NCBI GenBank assembly: GCA_027067235.1
Contig: JALXFQ010000137.1
Location: forward strand, 1-6,944
Reading direction: 5' to 3'
DNA from: Gammaproteobacteria bacterium
Lineage (GTDB): Bacteria; Pseudomonadota; Gammaproteobacteria; QOAV01
Length of the DNA stretch: 6,944 nucleotides
The stretch's first letter is position 1, and each line of letters opens with the position of its first letter. Of this stretch, positions 1 to 6,941 are shown piece after piece. A program made the position numbers and the translations under genes. Below the pieces are notes generated by a model. The model was not told where the DNA came from. It saw only the letters and a list, made by a program, of their open reading frames with translations, and did no database searches.

Positions 1-120
1 ATCGACTATCTTGCCATCGGTAACTGGATCGCCAGAAACGACAACCCGGTAGAGCGCAACAATGACGACACCCAATTCATGCAGGGTCTGGAGAAAACCG
101 GGTTTGACCGGGTTTATTGA
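1..120 (+). CDS. C-terminal end of an unrecognised protein (5' end outside window)
   Basis: Frame 1 is open from the first base and ends in TGA at 118-120, giving 39 residues that start IDYLAIGNWIARND and end EKTGFDRVY. The composition is protein-like: mixed charged and aromatic residues and no low-complexity run. It is too short to assign a family and I do not recognise it. It lies on the same strand as the next gene, with a 153-base gap. No T-tailed hairpin follows the stop, so read-through into the downstream gene is possible but not shown. An overlapping frame-2 reading (62-274) exists but looks like a chance frame. Confidence 0.6.
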   Translation: MDYLAIGNWIARNDNPVERNNDDTQFMQGLEKTGFDRVY

Positions 121-236
121 AGCCATGCCGGTCACTACAAACCGGATCAGTGAGAGCGTAACCATCCCGCCAGTCAGCCGGAACCACCTCACCACCCCGA
201 TCCAGCAAGGCGTCACCCGATTCCCACGGCTGCGTA

Positions 237-254
237 CTGGCCGATCCGGGCCAG
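237..254. repeat. short inverted repeat upstream of the exported propeller-like gene
   Basis: CTGGCC (237-242) and GGCCAG (249-254) form a perfect 6-base stem around a 6-base loop, ending 19 bases before the ATG at 274. There is no T-tract, so it is not a convincing terminator. It could be a small hairpin in the leader or a protein-binding dyad, or chance in this GC-rich gap. Nothing else is recognisable in 121-273. Confidence 0.25.
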
Positions 255-273
255 ATACTCTCCCGGCGTCCTG

Positions 274-1452
274 ATGCCGAACTGCCCGCCATGGATGTTC
301 GCTGTATTGATGCTTGCAGCGGGCGGCTGCGCTCGCAGCGCCGAGCTGCATTGCGAAGGAAAAGATATCGCGCCCTACCCTTGCAGCGATTTCATCAGGG
401 GTATCGAGTTTGACTGGCGCAGCCACCAGAAAGGCGCCACCGGCAGCGACAACTGGCCACTGACCTGGGCCGACGATGACTTTCAGTATGCAGCGTGGGG
501 AGACGGGCATGGCTGGAGCAGGGATTCAGTCGCACAGCCACTCAGTTTTGGCGTGTCGCGTATTTCGATGGTTGACGGAAAACTGCAAGGTAAGGATGTT
601 TACCTGGGCGCGCCGCAAAATTGCGCTGACCCGACCCTGTCTGCAGAGCAAGAAGGAAGACTCTGCGGCAAAAGCTACGGCGTCGTTGCCCTGGATTCTG
701 ATGACAACGGCCAAGATGAACTGTACCTCTGGCTGTCTCCCGGTTCGGGCCGTCACAACACCCATCGTTTCAGCCTGTACTATTCCAGAGACTACGGCGC
801 AAGCTGGCATGATTCGCAGCTTTCTTTCCACCGCAAGGAGGATCTGATGTTGCCAACATTCATCCAGTTTGGACAGAGCTACCAGGCCATCAAGGCGACC
901 ACTCTGGATCCGGACTTTGTCTATTTCTATGCCATCCAGCCGACAGCACACCCGCCCCAGGCTTTTGGTCTGGGCGTACAGAAACCCGGCAGCATCTACC
1001 TGATCAGGGTTGCCCGCAGGAAAATGGCGCACAAGGGGCGCTATCAGTACTATACCGGCAACGTCAGTCAGCCCTGGTCGGAAAACCCGGGCCAGAAAAA
1101 GGCCGTCTTCAGGGACCAGAGAGGCGTCGGCTGGAATCTCAGCGCCATCTATCTGCCCCGCCTCAAGCGTTATTTCCTGATGACGGAACACCAGCACAGT
1201 TTCCAGGGCCGCATGGGTCTGTTTGAATCTGCCCGGCCATGGGGCCCCTGGAAAACAGTGGCCTATTACAGCAACTGGGCAGCAGCCACCGGTGCGCGTG
1301 CGGATGCTGACGCAGACAAAACCTTTTTCTGGAATTTTTCGCCCAAATGGACCGGCCACCCGGATAAATCAAACTTTGTCATGGCCTTTACCGGCGTGGG
1401 CGATCAGTCGGACAGCTTCAATATGGTGAGCGGGAAATTTCTGCTCAAATGA
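274..1452 (+). CDS. exported DUF4185/BNR-like beta-propeller protein
   Basis: The product is 392 residues and probably acts outside the cytoplasm. Residues 8-19 are hydrophobic and end in a weak lipobox (AAGGC, Cys19), so it may be a lipoprotein; cleavage near residue 24 by signal peptidase I is the alternative. The mature part resembles five-bladed propeller proteins of the DUF4185/glycosidase-like type: SDNWPLTWADDD (58-69), WGDG (75-78), GKSYGVVALD (132-141), an Asp-box SRDYGASW (171-178, pattern SxDxGxxW), WNLSAIYLPRLKRYFL (287-302), GLFESARPWGPW (315-326) and FFWNFSPKW (351-359). Such blades often bind or cleave carbohydrate, but no catalytic residue can be assigned here, so a sugar-related role is inference. 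Cysteine pairs 27/37 and 117/131 could form disulfides. The start is uncertain: ATG 274 is the most upstream standard start in this frame after the stop at 151, it has no clear Shine-Dalgarno, and the n-region has no Lys or Arg. ATG 295 is the alternative. Confidence 0.8.
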   Translation: MPNCPPWMFAVLMLAAGGCARSAELHCEGKDIAPYPCSDFIRGIEFDWRSHQKGATGSDNWPLTWADDDFQYAAWGDGHGWSRDSVAQPLSFGVSRISMVDGKLQGKDVYLGAPQNCADPTLSAEQEGRLCGKSYGVVALDSDDNGQDELYLWLSPGSGRHNTHRFSLYYSRDYGASWHDSQLSFHRKEDLMLPTFIQFGQSYQAIKATTLDPDFVYFYAIQPTAHPPQAFGLGVQKPGSIYLIRVARRKMAHKGRYQYYTGNVSQPWSENPGQKKAVFRDQRGVGWNLSAIYLPRLKRYFLMTEHQHSFQGRMGLFESARPWGPWKTVAYYSNWAAATGARADADADKTFFWNFSPKWTGHPDKSNFVMAFTGVGDQSDSFNMVSGKFLLK

Positions 1453-1538
1453 ACGCTCTCCATTCGCATCAAAGACCGCCCCTGACAAGCTATTGCGCCG
1501 AAAAACAGCGCGGAAACGGCAATTAAATGCCAGTTCGG

Positions 1539-1567
1539 TTTTCTCACACCCCCAAATACCCTATTAT
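1539..1567 (+). promoter_or_regulatory. weak sigma70-like promoter candidate
   Basis: TATTAT at 1562-1567 matches the -10 consensus at 5 of 6 positions. The -35 side is poor: TTTTCT at 1539-1544 gives 17-base spacing, and TTCTCA at 1541-1546 gives 15. If used, it would start transcription near 1574 and leave a leader of about 110 bases before the GTG at 1684. The position in a 231-base gap between same-strand genes supports a promoter somewhere here, but the exact site is a guess. Confidence 0.25.
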
Positions 1568-1667
1568 CGCGGCCGCAACGACGCATGCCGCCCCGCAATC
1601 GCCAGGCATTGGCATCCGGGCGCCGTTGTTTTCGCCAGTCCCAAACAGATCACTGGCTCGCAGTCTG

Positions 1668-1673
1668 AAGGAG
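1668..1673 (+). promoter_or_regulatory. ribosome binding site deciding a GTG start
   Basis: AAGGAG lies 10 bases before the GTG at 1684. This near-consensus Shine-Dalgarno, and the fact that residue 2 onward begins the expected first membrane segment, fix GTG 1684 as the start of the 790-residue membrane protein. Confidence 0.75.
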
Positions 1674-1683
1674 AAAAATACTC

Positions 1684-4056
1684 GTGATTAGAATTTATAC
1701 AGGCCTGTTTCTGGTGGCGTTAACCACCCTGCTGCTGGAGCTTACCCTTACCCGGGTATTCGACGTCATTTGGTACCCGAACATGGCCTACCTGATTATC
1801 ACCATGGCAATTTTTTCCTTTGGACTGGCTGGTGTTTACATGTCGTTGCGCCCCCCGCTGGACAAAGACAGGGTCCGGGATCAGCTTGTCATCTATACCG
1901 TGCTGTTCGGCCTGTTTACCGCCGCGATCCTGCCCATGCTGAACTATCTCGCCAACGATTCCAAACTAATGGACTTCGAGTGGACATCAGCAGGATTCTT
2001 TGCTGCCCTCTATCTGACTATCGCCATACCCTTCTTCTTTTCCGGGCTGGTTTTTGCCACTATTTTCTCACTCTACGCAGAAAAAATAAGCAAACTGTAT
2101 TTCTGGGATCTGGTTGGCGCCGCGGTCGGCACATTGATTCTCATTCCGGTATTGCCCGTGATCGGCGGCGAGAAACTTTTGTATCTCGCTGTCACGCTTT
2201 CGTTGATCTCTGCAGCCCTGTTTGCGCGTCAAAAAAGCATGCGCATTGTTATCGGATCTCTGGCTGCATTTACCATCGCTGCCACCGCCATCACTCCCAT
2301 GGCGCTCAAGGATCATATCAACAAAAGAGGCCTGGGTACCGCCGAATCCCAGGGTCGCGTCACTTTCTCTAAATGGGATCCGATTTCCAAAATTGATGTC
2401 GTCTATTTCGGCCCAAAAAATCCCCTGTGGATCGGTTACGATGGAGGCACACAGTCAAGCTGGATTTACCGTCATAACGGTAATTTCAAACAGCTGCGCG
2501 AACGGCTTGACGCCGGACACGTGCGGGAAAACTTTCCCCTGCCCTCTTTCCTGACCTCGCACTACATCAAGCGCGACAGCGATCAGGAAGTGCTGGTAAT
2601 CGGCGGCGGCGGCGGCCTGGAAACGCGAGCCGCGCTGACTTATGGCGCAAAACATGTTGATGTCGTGGAGCTGGTCGGCACGGTTGTCGAAATCGGCAAG
2701 AACAACTTCGCCCGGATCAACGGCCATATCTACAAAAACCGCAAGGTGAACGCCATGAAAGGCGAGGGCAGAACATTCCTGCGCTCCACCGACAAGAAAT
2801 ACGACATTATCCAGATCATGAGTAACCACTCCTCGTCCAGTATTGCCGCGGGCGGCGGCGCGGTAGCGCCAACCAATCTGCAGACGGTGGAGGCCTACAA
2901 GGAATATTTCTCTCATCTGACAGACAACGGCATTCTGCATATCAACCACCATATCTCGGAACGAATGATCGTGACCGCGGCGCGCGCCTGGAAAGAAATG
3001 GGCCGCAGCGATTTTGCAAAGCACGTCATTCTGTTCGAGGCCAATGTGGTCGACTACCTGCCCACGCTGCTCATCAAGACATCGCCGTGGACTGAACAGG
3101 AGCTGAAAGACGCGCGCAAATTCGAGGGCCGGCCGCTGAAAATCGATCCCATTCACCCGCAACACAACTACCTTCCGCCGGTTTTTCTCAGTGGCGAGAA
3201 GCTGCCAAAGAGCCTGGTTTCAACGATCCATTACGATATTACCGCGGCAACAGACGACAAGCCTTACCTCAATTTCATCAGAAAGCGGATAAGGAAAGAA
3301 AAAGTGGACAAGGAACACTTCATGTCGCCATCCATCGCCGGTTTTCTCAACGCCCAGCTTAACAACGGCGTGCCGCTGGACATTGCCCATCTGCTGGTCA
3401 GCGGTTTTATCGGGCTGGTATTTTCCCTGCTGTTCATCTTCGTTCCCCTGCTGTTGTCCAGGGCCGGACGCACGCCCTGGGATCACAAGCCGGCAACACT
3501 CGCTTACTTTGCCGCCATCGGCGCCGGTTTCATCACTTTTGAACTGACCTATATCCAGATATTCATGAAGCCCATTGGCTACCCGCTGTATACCTATTCG
3601 ATCGTCGTGTTTACCTTCCTGTTCGGCGCCGGACTGGGCAGCTACATGTCAGAAAAGTTTGGTGTGGTATCGGGCAAAAGATGGCCCGTCCCTTTTGTCG
3701 GCATCGTTGTAACCGCTCTGCTGTTTCTACTGCTGCATCATGCTGTTTTTGAAATCATACTGGGATACCCGGCAAAAATACGCCTGATGCTCAGCGCTGC
3801 GCTGATTTTTCCACTGACTTTCTTTCTGGGGATGGCTTTCCCCATGGGCATATTCGCCATCAAGGACAGGCCCGAAGGTACCGTTGCCTGGGCCTGGGCC
3901 CTGAATGGCCTGTTTACCGCCATTGGTGGTTTCGGCAGCGCCATCCTGACCATCTATATCGGTTTCAAGGCGACGCTTGCCATAGCCATTGTCATCTACA
4001 TTGTGGCAGCATCGCTGTACCGCAGAATACGCGGAACCACGCCAGCGACGGCCTGA
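1684..4056 (+). CDS. integral membrane protein with spermidine-synthase-like Rossmann domain
   Basis: The product is 790 residues with a three-part build. An N-terminal membrane block holds about seven hydrophobic segments (near 6-24, 34-53, 67-88, 102-130, 139-160, 164-181, 187-206). A soluble domain spans about 210-560. A C-terminal block holds about seven more (near 566-592, 604-625, 636-653, 669-689, 701-722, 731-757, 760-778). The soluble domain resembles spermidine synthases: VLVIGGGGG (303-311) is the nucleotide loop, VVEL (327-330) the second strand, GEGRTFLR (360-367) and KYDII (372-376) follow, and TDDKPYLNF (523-531) is typical of the membrane-fused aminopropyltransferase-like family. 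Classical enzymes use GGGDGG and YDxIxxD; here the Asp positions are Gly310 and about Met379, so diamine aminopropyl transfer is doubtful. The GTG start is backed by AAGGAG 10 bases upstream. It is separated from both neighbours by 174-231 bases and is probably its own transcription unit. The fold assignment is solid; substrate and reaction are unknown. Confidence 0.85.
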   Translation: MIRIYTGLFLVALTTLLLELTLTRVFDVIWYPNMAYLIITMAIFSFGLAGVYMSLRPPLDKDRVRDQLVIYTVLFGLFTAAILPMLNYLANDSKLMDFEWTSAGFFAALYLTIAIPFFFSGLVFATIFSLYAEKISKLYFWDLVGAAVGTLILIPVLPVIGGEKLLYLAVTLSLISAALFARQKSMRIVIGSLAAFTIAATAITPMALKDHINKRGLGTAESQGRVTFSKWDPISKIDVVYFGPKNPLWIGYDGGTQSSWIYRHNGNFKQLRERLDAGHVRENFPLPSFLTSHYIKRDSDQEVLVIGGGGGLETRAALTYGAKHVDVVELVGTVVEIGKNNFARINGHIYKNRKVNAMKGEGRTFLRSTDKKYDIIQIMSNHSSSSIAAGGGAVAPTNLQTVEAYKEYFSHLTDNGILHINHHISERMIVTAARAWKEMGRSDFAKHVILFEANVVDYLPTLLIKTSPWTEQELKDARKFEGRPLKIDPIHPQHNYLPPVFLSGEKLPKSLVSTIHYDITAATDDKPYLNFIRKRIRKEKVDKEHFMSPSIAGFLNAQLNNGVPLDIAHLLVSGFIGLVFSLLFIFVPLLLSRAGRTPWDHKPATLAYFAAIGAGFITFELTYIQIFMKPIGYPLYTYSIVVFTFLFGAGLGSYMSEKFGVVSGKRWPVPFVGIVVTALLFLLLHHAVFEIILGYPAKIRLMLSAALIFPLTFFLGMAFPMGIFAIKDRPEGTVAWAWALNGLFTAIGGFGSAILTIYIGFKATLAIAIVIYIVAASLYRRIRGTTPATA

Positions 4057-4119
4057 ACCCTGCAAAAATGACCGACAATGGAACTGTCGCTCAATTTGAC
4101 TTATCATTACGCGCCGCCT

Positions 4120-4145
4120 GCCAAGTGTCGCTGCTTCAACTTGGC
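4120..4145. repeat. 7-base inverted repeat upstream of the metallopeptidase gene
   Basis: GCCAAGT (4120-4126) and ACTTGGC (4139-4145) are perfect reverse complements separated by 12 bases. No T-tract follows, so a terminator is unlikely. In a gap upstream of a gene for a secreted protein it could be an operator for a dimeric regulator or a leader hairpin. A 7-base dyad of this span is expected by chance in a gap this size fairly often, so it is only a candidate. Confidence 0.3.
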
Positions 4146-4173
4146 CGGGTCACCGAGCCAGGCTTGACTTAAT

Positions 4174-4191
4174 CGGGAACAGTTTTTCCCG
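4174..4191. repeat. 6-base hairpin close to the metallopeptidase start
   Basis: CGGGAA (4174-4179) and TTCCCG (4186-4191) pair around a 6-base loop, CAGTTT, and end 39 bases before the ATG at 4231. The T-run at 4183-4187 lies in the loop and the start of the 3' arm rather than after the stem, so this is not a standard intrinsic terminator. It may be a leader hairpin in the metallopeptidase transcript. Confidence 0.3.
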
Positions 4192-4230
4192 CCTGACTGG
4201 TTTCGCTGCAATACACAGGGATTACAAGAC

Positions 4231-5544
4231 ATGCCTATCAGATACTTGCTGAGCATCGCCCGCCTATGCTCTTTCGTCGCCATTGCTGCTTTCACCCCGA
4301 CCAGCCAGGCATCCCAGGCGGCGCCACAGCTGTTTGGCAACATCCAACTGTCGGCAAAAGCCGCGGCGGGCCAGCAACCAGCGTGGATAAAGCGCTACCG
4401 TTATGGCCGTGTGAATATGCCTGCCCTGTCGGCTGCATCGCCAGGCAAATCGGCGAAATCCGGCGCTGCGCCGGCTGGCGCTGCTGTTATCGAGCTCAAT
4501 CTGTTCGCTGATGTAACACTGACCGCCCGGCTGGAATCCGCCCGTAAAACGCCTTCCGGCAACCTGGTCTGGCATGGCGTCATCGACAGTGGCGGAGAAG
4601 TTGTTCTGGCACGCGTCGGCGACAGCCTTGCCGGCACGGTTTATCACGCCGGCAAACAGTATCACATCGAATATGTTGGCAATGGCAATTACCGTATCGG
4701 CGAGATTGACCCGACTCGTCAGTTGACAGAGCCGGAACCATCGGCCTCACCGTTAACCAAATCGCCGCAGAGCCTTCCGCAAGCCAAGAACAGCAAGAGC
4801 CTGGATGACGGTTCGGAAATTGACCTTCTGGTCACCTATAACCAGACAGCCCGCAGCGCCGCTGGTGGAACCAATGGCATCCAGGCCAAGATCGAATCCG
4901 GCGTGGAACTGATCAATCAGGCGCTTGCCCGTAGCGGCATCGTTACCCGCATCAATCTGGTCGCCATGGAAGAAGTCAGTCATGGCGAAACCGGCAACGT
5001 CTTTGCCGATCTGAACTGGGCAAAATATGATCCAGGCATTTTGAAGCTGAGAAACCAGTATGCTGCGGACATCGTGTTCTACATCACCCAGACAGGCAAC
5101 TTTTTCGGCGTCGTTGATCCTTTTCTCAATCACGGCAACGTGAACAATTATCACGCCACTTCCCAGCTTCGCCAGGATTCTCTGCTGGACGTCGGCCACT
5201 TCGGCCACGAACTGGGACATTTGCTTGGCTGTGATCACGCGGGGGATCAGGGCTTCGCCCACGGACGCAGCTGGAGTTACTATTCTTTTGGCTACGACGG
5301 ATACCCCAGTCATCCCTACCGCACTGTCGTATCAAAAACCGTGACGCCGGCCCTGCAGATTCCCTATTTCTCCAATCCCGGCATCGCTTATGCCGGCCAT
5401 GCCATTGGCTCCAACGGCGGACCGCATCCGGCAGACAATGTACGAACCATAAACGAAACCGCAGCAATCGTCGCCAGATTCCGCAACAGCGCGGATCGCA
5501 ACCCGATCAACATCGTGCCGTTTATCTATCCACTGCTTTTCTGA
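4231..5544 (+). CDS. secreted metzincin-type zinc metallopeptidase (reprolysin/M12-like)
   Basis: The product is 437 residues. Residues 1-30 form a signal peptide: Arg4 and Arg11, a hydrophobic core at 12-21, and a likely cut after SQA near 27-30. Residues about 31-190 look like a prodomain, with NLVWHGVIDSGGEVVLARVG (111-130) and GTVYHAGKQYHIEYVGNGNY (135-154), as in related zymogens. The peptidase domain runs from about 195 (EIDLLVTYNQTAR) to about 418. The zinc site is HELGHLLGCDH (326-336, bases 5206-5238), a full HExxHxxGxxH with ligands His326, His330 and His336 and catalytic Glu327. The later IPYFSNPG (377-384) and DNVRTINETAAIVARFR (402-418) match the C-terminal part of bacterial M12-like peptidases. 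The Met-turn position reads RTVVSK (364-369), with Val where RTIMAY-type turns have Met. The start is ATG 4231 with a modest AGGGA at 4217-4221. The likely role is extracellular or periplasmic protein cleavage; the substrate is unknown. There is no sorting tail beyond a hydrophobic VPFIYPLLF end. Confidence 0.88.
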   Translation: MPIRYLLSIARLCSFVAIAAFTPTSQASQAAPQLFGNIQLSAKAAAGQQPAWIKRYRYGRVNMPALSAASPGKSAKSGAAPAGAAVIELNLFADVTLTARLESARKTPSGNLVWHGVIDSGGEVVLARVGDSLAGTVYHAGKQYHIEYVGNGNYRIGEIDPTRQLTEPEPSASPLTKSPQSLPQAKNSKSLDDGSEIDLLVTYNQTARSAAGGTNGIQAKIESGVELINQALARSGIVTRINLVAMEEVSHGETGNVFADLNWAKYDPGILKLRNQYAADIVFYITQTGNFFGVVDPFLNHGNVNNYHATSQLRQDSLLDVGHFGHELGHLLGCDHAGDQGFAHGRSWSYYSFGYDGYPSHPYRTVVSKTVTPALQIPYFSNPGIAYAGHAIGSNGGPHPADNVRTINETAAIVARFRNSADRNPINIVPFIYPLLF

Positions 5545-5551
5545 CCGCGGT

Positions 5552-5571
5552 TCGAAGATAGGACACTTCGA
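5552..5571. terminator. possible small hairpin in the convergent gap
   Basis: TCGAAG (5552-5557) and CTTCGA (5566-5571) form a 6-base stem with an 8-base loop, just after the metallopeptidase stop. Two convergent genes end here (5544 on plus, 5622 on minus), a place where a shared terminator is expected. The stem is short and lacks a T-tract on either strand, so it is at best a weak candidate. Confidence 0.25.
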
Positions 5572-5621
5572 CAGTCTGCCGGAATCATGGCCGCAGATCG
5601 CCCCGAAGCCCTGGCTGCCTG

Positions 5622-6941
5622 TCAGCGATGCCGGGGAGTCGCTTCCGCAGGCCGTGGCGGTTGTATGAATTCCTTCCCATAGTCATCGCCGATTTCCCTG
5701 CTGCCAATCTGTCGGGCGTCTGCGGCCTTGCTGCCAAGCACCACTGTGGGTCCGATAACAAAATTATAGGCGGGAGCCTGTATCAGCAGCTTTTTGTTCT
5801 GTTTCGTTAGTGCTGCTTCGCGTTGCTGGTAATGTTTGATCGTGTGCAGAAAATAAGGGATATGGGTCTGGATTTTCTTGTAGCGCTTTTCCGGATTGAC
5901 AACATTGTCGGCGTAGATGACCAGTGAGAAAAAGGCCAGAAAAGCCAGCGACCATCGACGCCCCAGATGAAAGCGAACCGTGGCCCGGTCAAACGTATAC
6001 AGTATGAAAACCAGCCAGAAATACTGGGAAATAAAAATGTGGTTGGGCCAGTAGTCGATTGTCATGTATTTCGACGACATGAAATAGATGGCCAGATTCA
6101 CCACAGAAATCATCAGAAAACTCAGGGAGACGCGCAAATAGTCCAGGTCTTTTCTCATGGTGTAAAACACGCCCGTCATGGCGCACAGCCACAGAACGAC
6201 TTTGCCCACCGTCAACGCCCCGAACCAGCCCATGAACCACACCTGTTCAAACAGCAAGCTGACAAAATGTACTTGCCGCACATCGTTCCGGAACAGGGCA
6301 AAGATATCGGTAGTGCCTCCGTTCAGGGTCGTGTAGTAAAACAGAACGCAGACCATGACATAAAACAACAGATAACGTTTTGCCGGATACATCCGGAACG
6401 CCAGCATCAGCAGCGCCAGCGGCAGAGCCAGAACGGAATAGGGTCCGGACCATATCAGCAGGGTGACGAAAAATATCCAGCCCGCCTTGCGCAGGCTGGT
6501 TTCCGGTGTGGGAAAATACATCAGGGCCAGCAGCAATATGACTGCATTGAAAATCTGGTAAGTAAGCGTTACCCAGTAATACAGGTGATTGAACCCGACC
6601 AGCCCCAATAAAGCTGGCGCCAGAAGAATAACGTAGCGGTTTCTGAACAGGCCGGAAAAGGCAATCATGGACGCGCTGATCCAGGCAAACAATATGGAAA
6701 AGCCCAGATAGACATAGGGCTGCCATTCGACGTCCAGTCTGGCTACCAGCCAGGCGATAAAATTTGTGCCGAGGACGATATACTGATTGGGTTTGCGCAA
6801 TATGTCGGCCAGTGGCTGATGACCGCCAAAATAATAATTGAAATAGTGCAGCGAATCTTCGACATATAGCCCGGGGTGGGTAAAGTTTGCCCAGGACCTT
6901 ACCGCAGCAAGCAGCAACAGCAACACACTGCCAACAATCAT
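5622..6941 (-). CDS. multi-pass inner-membrane protein, possibly GT-C-type glycosyltransferase
   Basis: At least 439 residues read leftward from an ATG at 6941-6939 to a TGA at 5624-5622. The codon before this ATG (6944-6942) is TGG with no stop seen, so the true start may lie beyond the window; a first membrane helix beginning at residue 1 with no charged n-region supports that. About 11-12 hydrophobic segments follow (near 1-14, 54-69, 74-96, 102-118, 123-142, 153-185, 189-205, 239-260, 270-288, 303-317, 330-345). An acidic pair in LYVEDSLHYF (25-34) sits in the loop after the first helix, where GT-C sugar transferases carry their catalytic acid. The tail of about 90 residues (346-439) is soluble and starts basic. 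The GT-C reading is inference from build only; an uncharacterised transporter or polymerase-like membrane protein is the alternative. It converges on the metallopeptidase gene with 77 bases between the stops. Its promoter is not in view. Confidence 0.75.
   Translation of the reverse strand: MIVGSVLLLLLAAVRSWANFTHPGLYVEDSLHYFNYYFGGHQPLADILRKPNQYIVLGTNFIAWLVARLDVEWQPYVYLGFSILFAWISASMIAFSGLFRNRYVILLAPALLGLVGFNHLYYWVTLTYQIFNAVILLLALMYFPTPETSLRKAGWIFFVTLLIWSGPYSVLALPLALLMLAFRMYPAKRYLLFYVMVCVLFYYTTLNGGTTDIFALFRNDVRQVHFVSLLFEQVWFMGWFGALTVGKVVLWLCAMTGVFYTMRKDLDYLRVSLSFLMISVVNLAIYFMSSKYMTIDYWPNHIFISQYFWLVFILYTFDRATVRFHLGRRWSLAFLAFFSLVIYADNVVNPEKRYKKIQTHIPYFLHTIKHYQQREAALTKQNKKLLIQAPAYNFVIGPTVVLGSKAADARQIGSREIGDDYGKEFIQPPRPAEATPRHR

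Noticed and set aside
62..274. 70-residue frame-2 reading with a TGATG junction to the next gene
   Set aside because: It overlaps the real C-terminal coding end at 1-120 in another frame, has no Shine-Dalgarno, and its composition (rich in Thr, Pro, Arg, no motif) looks like chance in C-rich DNA.
526..1359. 277-residue minus-strand reading opposite the propeller-like gene
   Set aside because: It is the antisense shadow of a clear coding region; it shows no domain, signal or start site, and long antisense frames are common in GC-rich genes.
1495..1511. GCGC/GCGC dyad after the propeller-like gene as a terminator
   Set aside because: The 4-base arms are self-complementary and there is no T-tract; expected by chance.
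2455..3165. 236-residue minus-strand reading opposite the spermidine-synthase-like domain
   Set aside because: Antisense of a well-supported gene with recognisable motifs; no family features of its own.
4073..4089. CGACA/TGTCG hairpin just after the 790-residue gene as its terminator
   Set aside because: Only a 5-base stem with a 7-base loop, and the following bases (CTCAATTT) are not a proper T-tract.
4102..4107. TATCAT as a -10 box for the metallopeptidase gene
   Set aside because: The hexamer is good (5 of 6), but the -35 position at 17-base spacing (TGGAAC) matches only 3 of 6 and there is no extended -10 TG.
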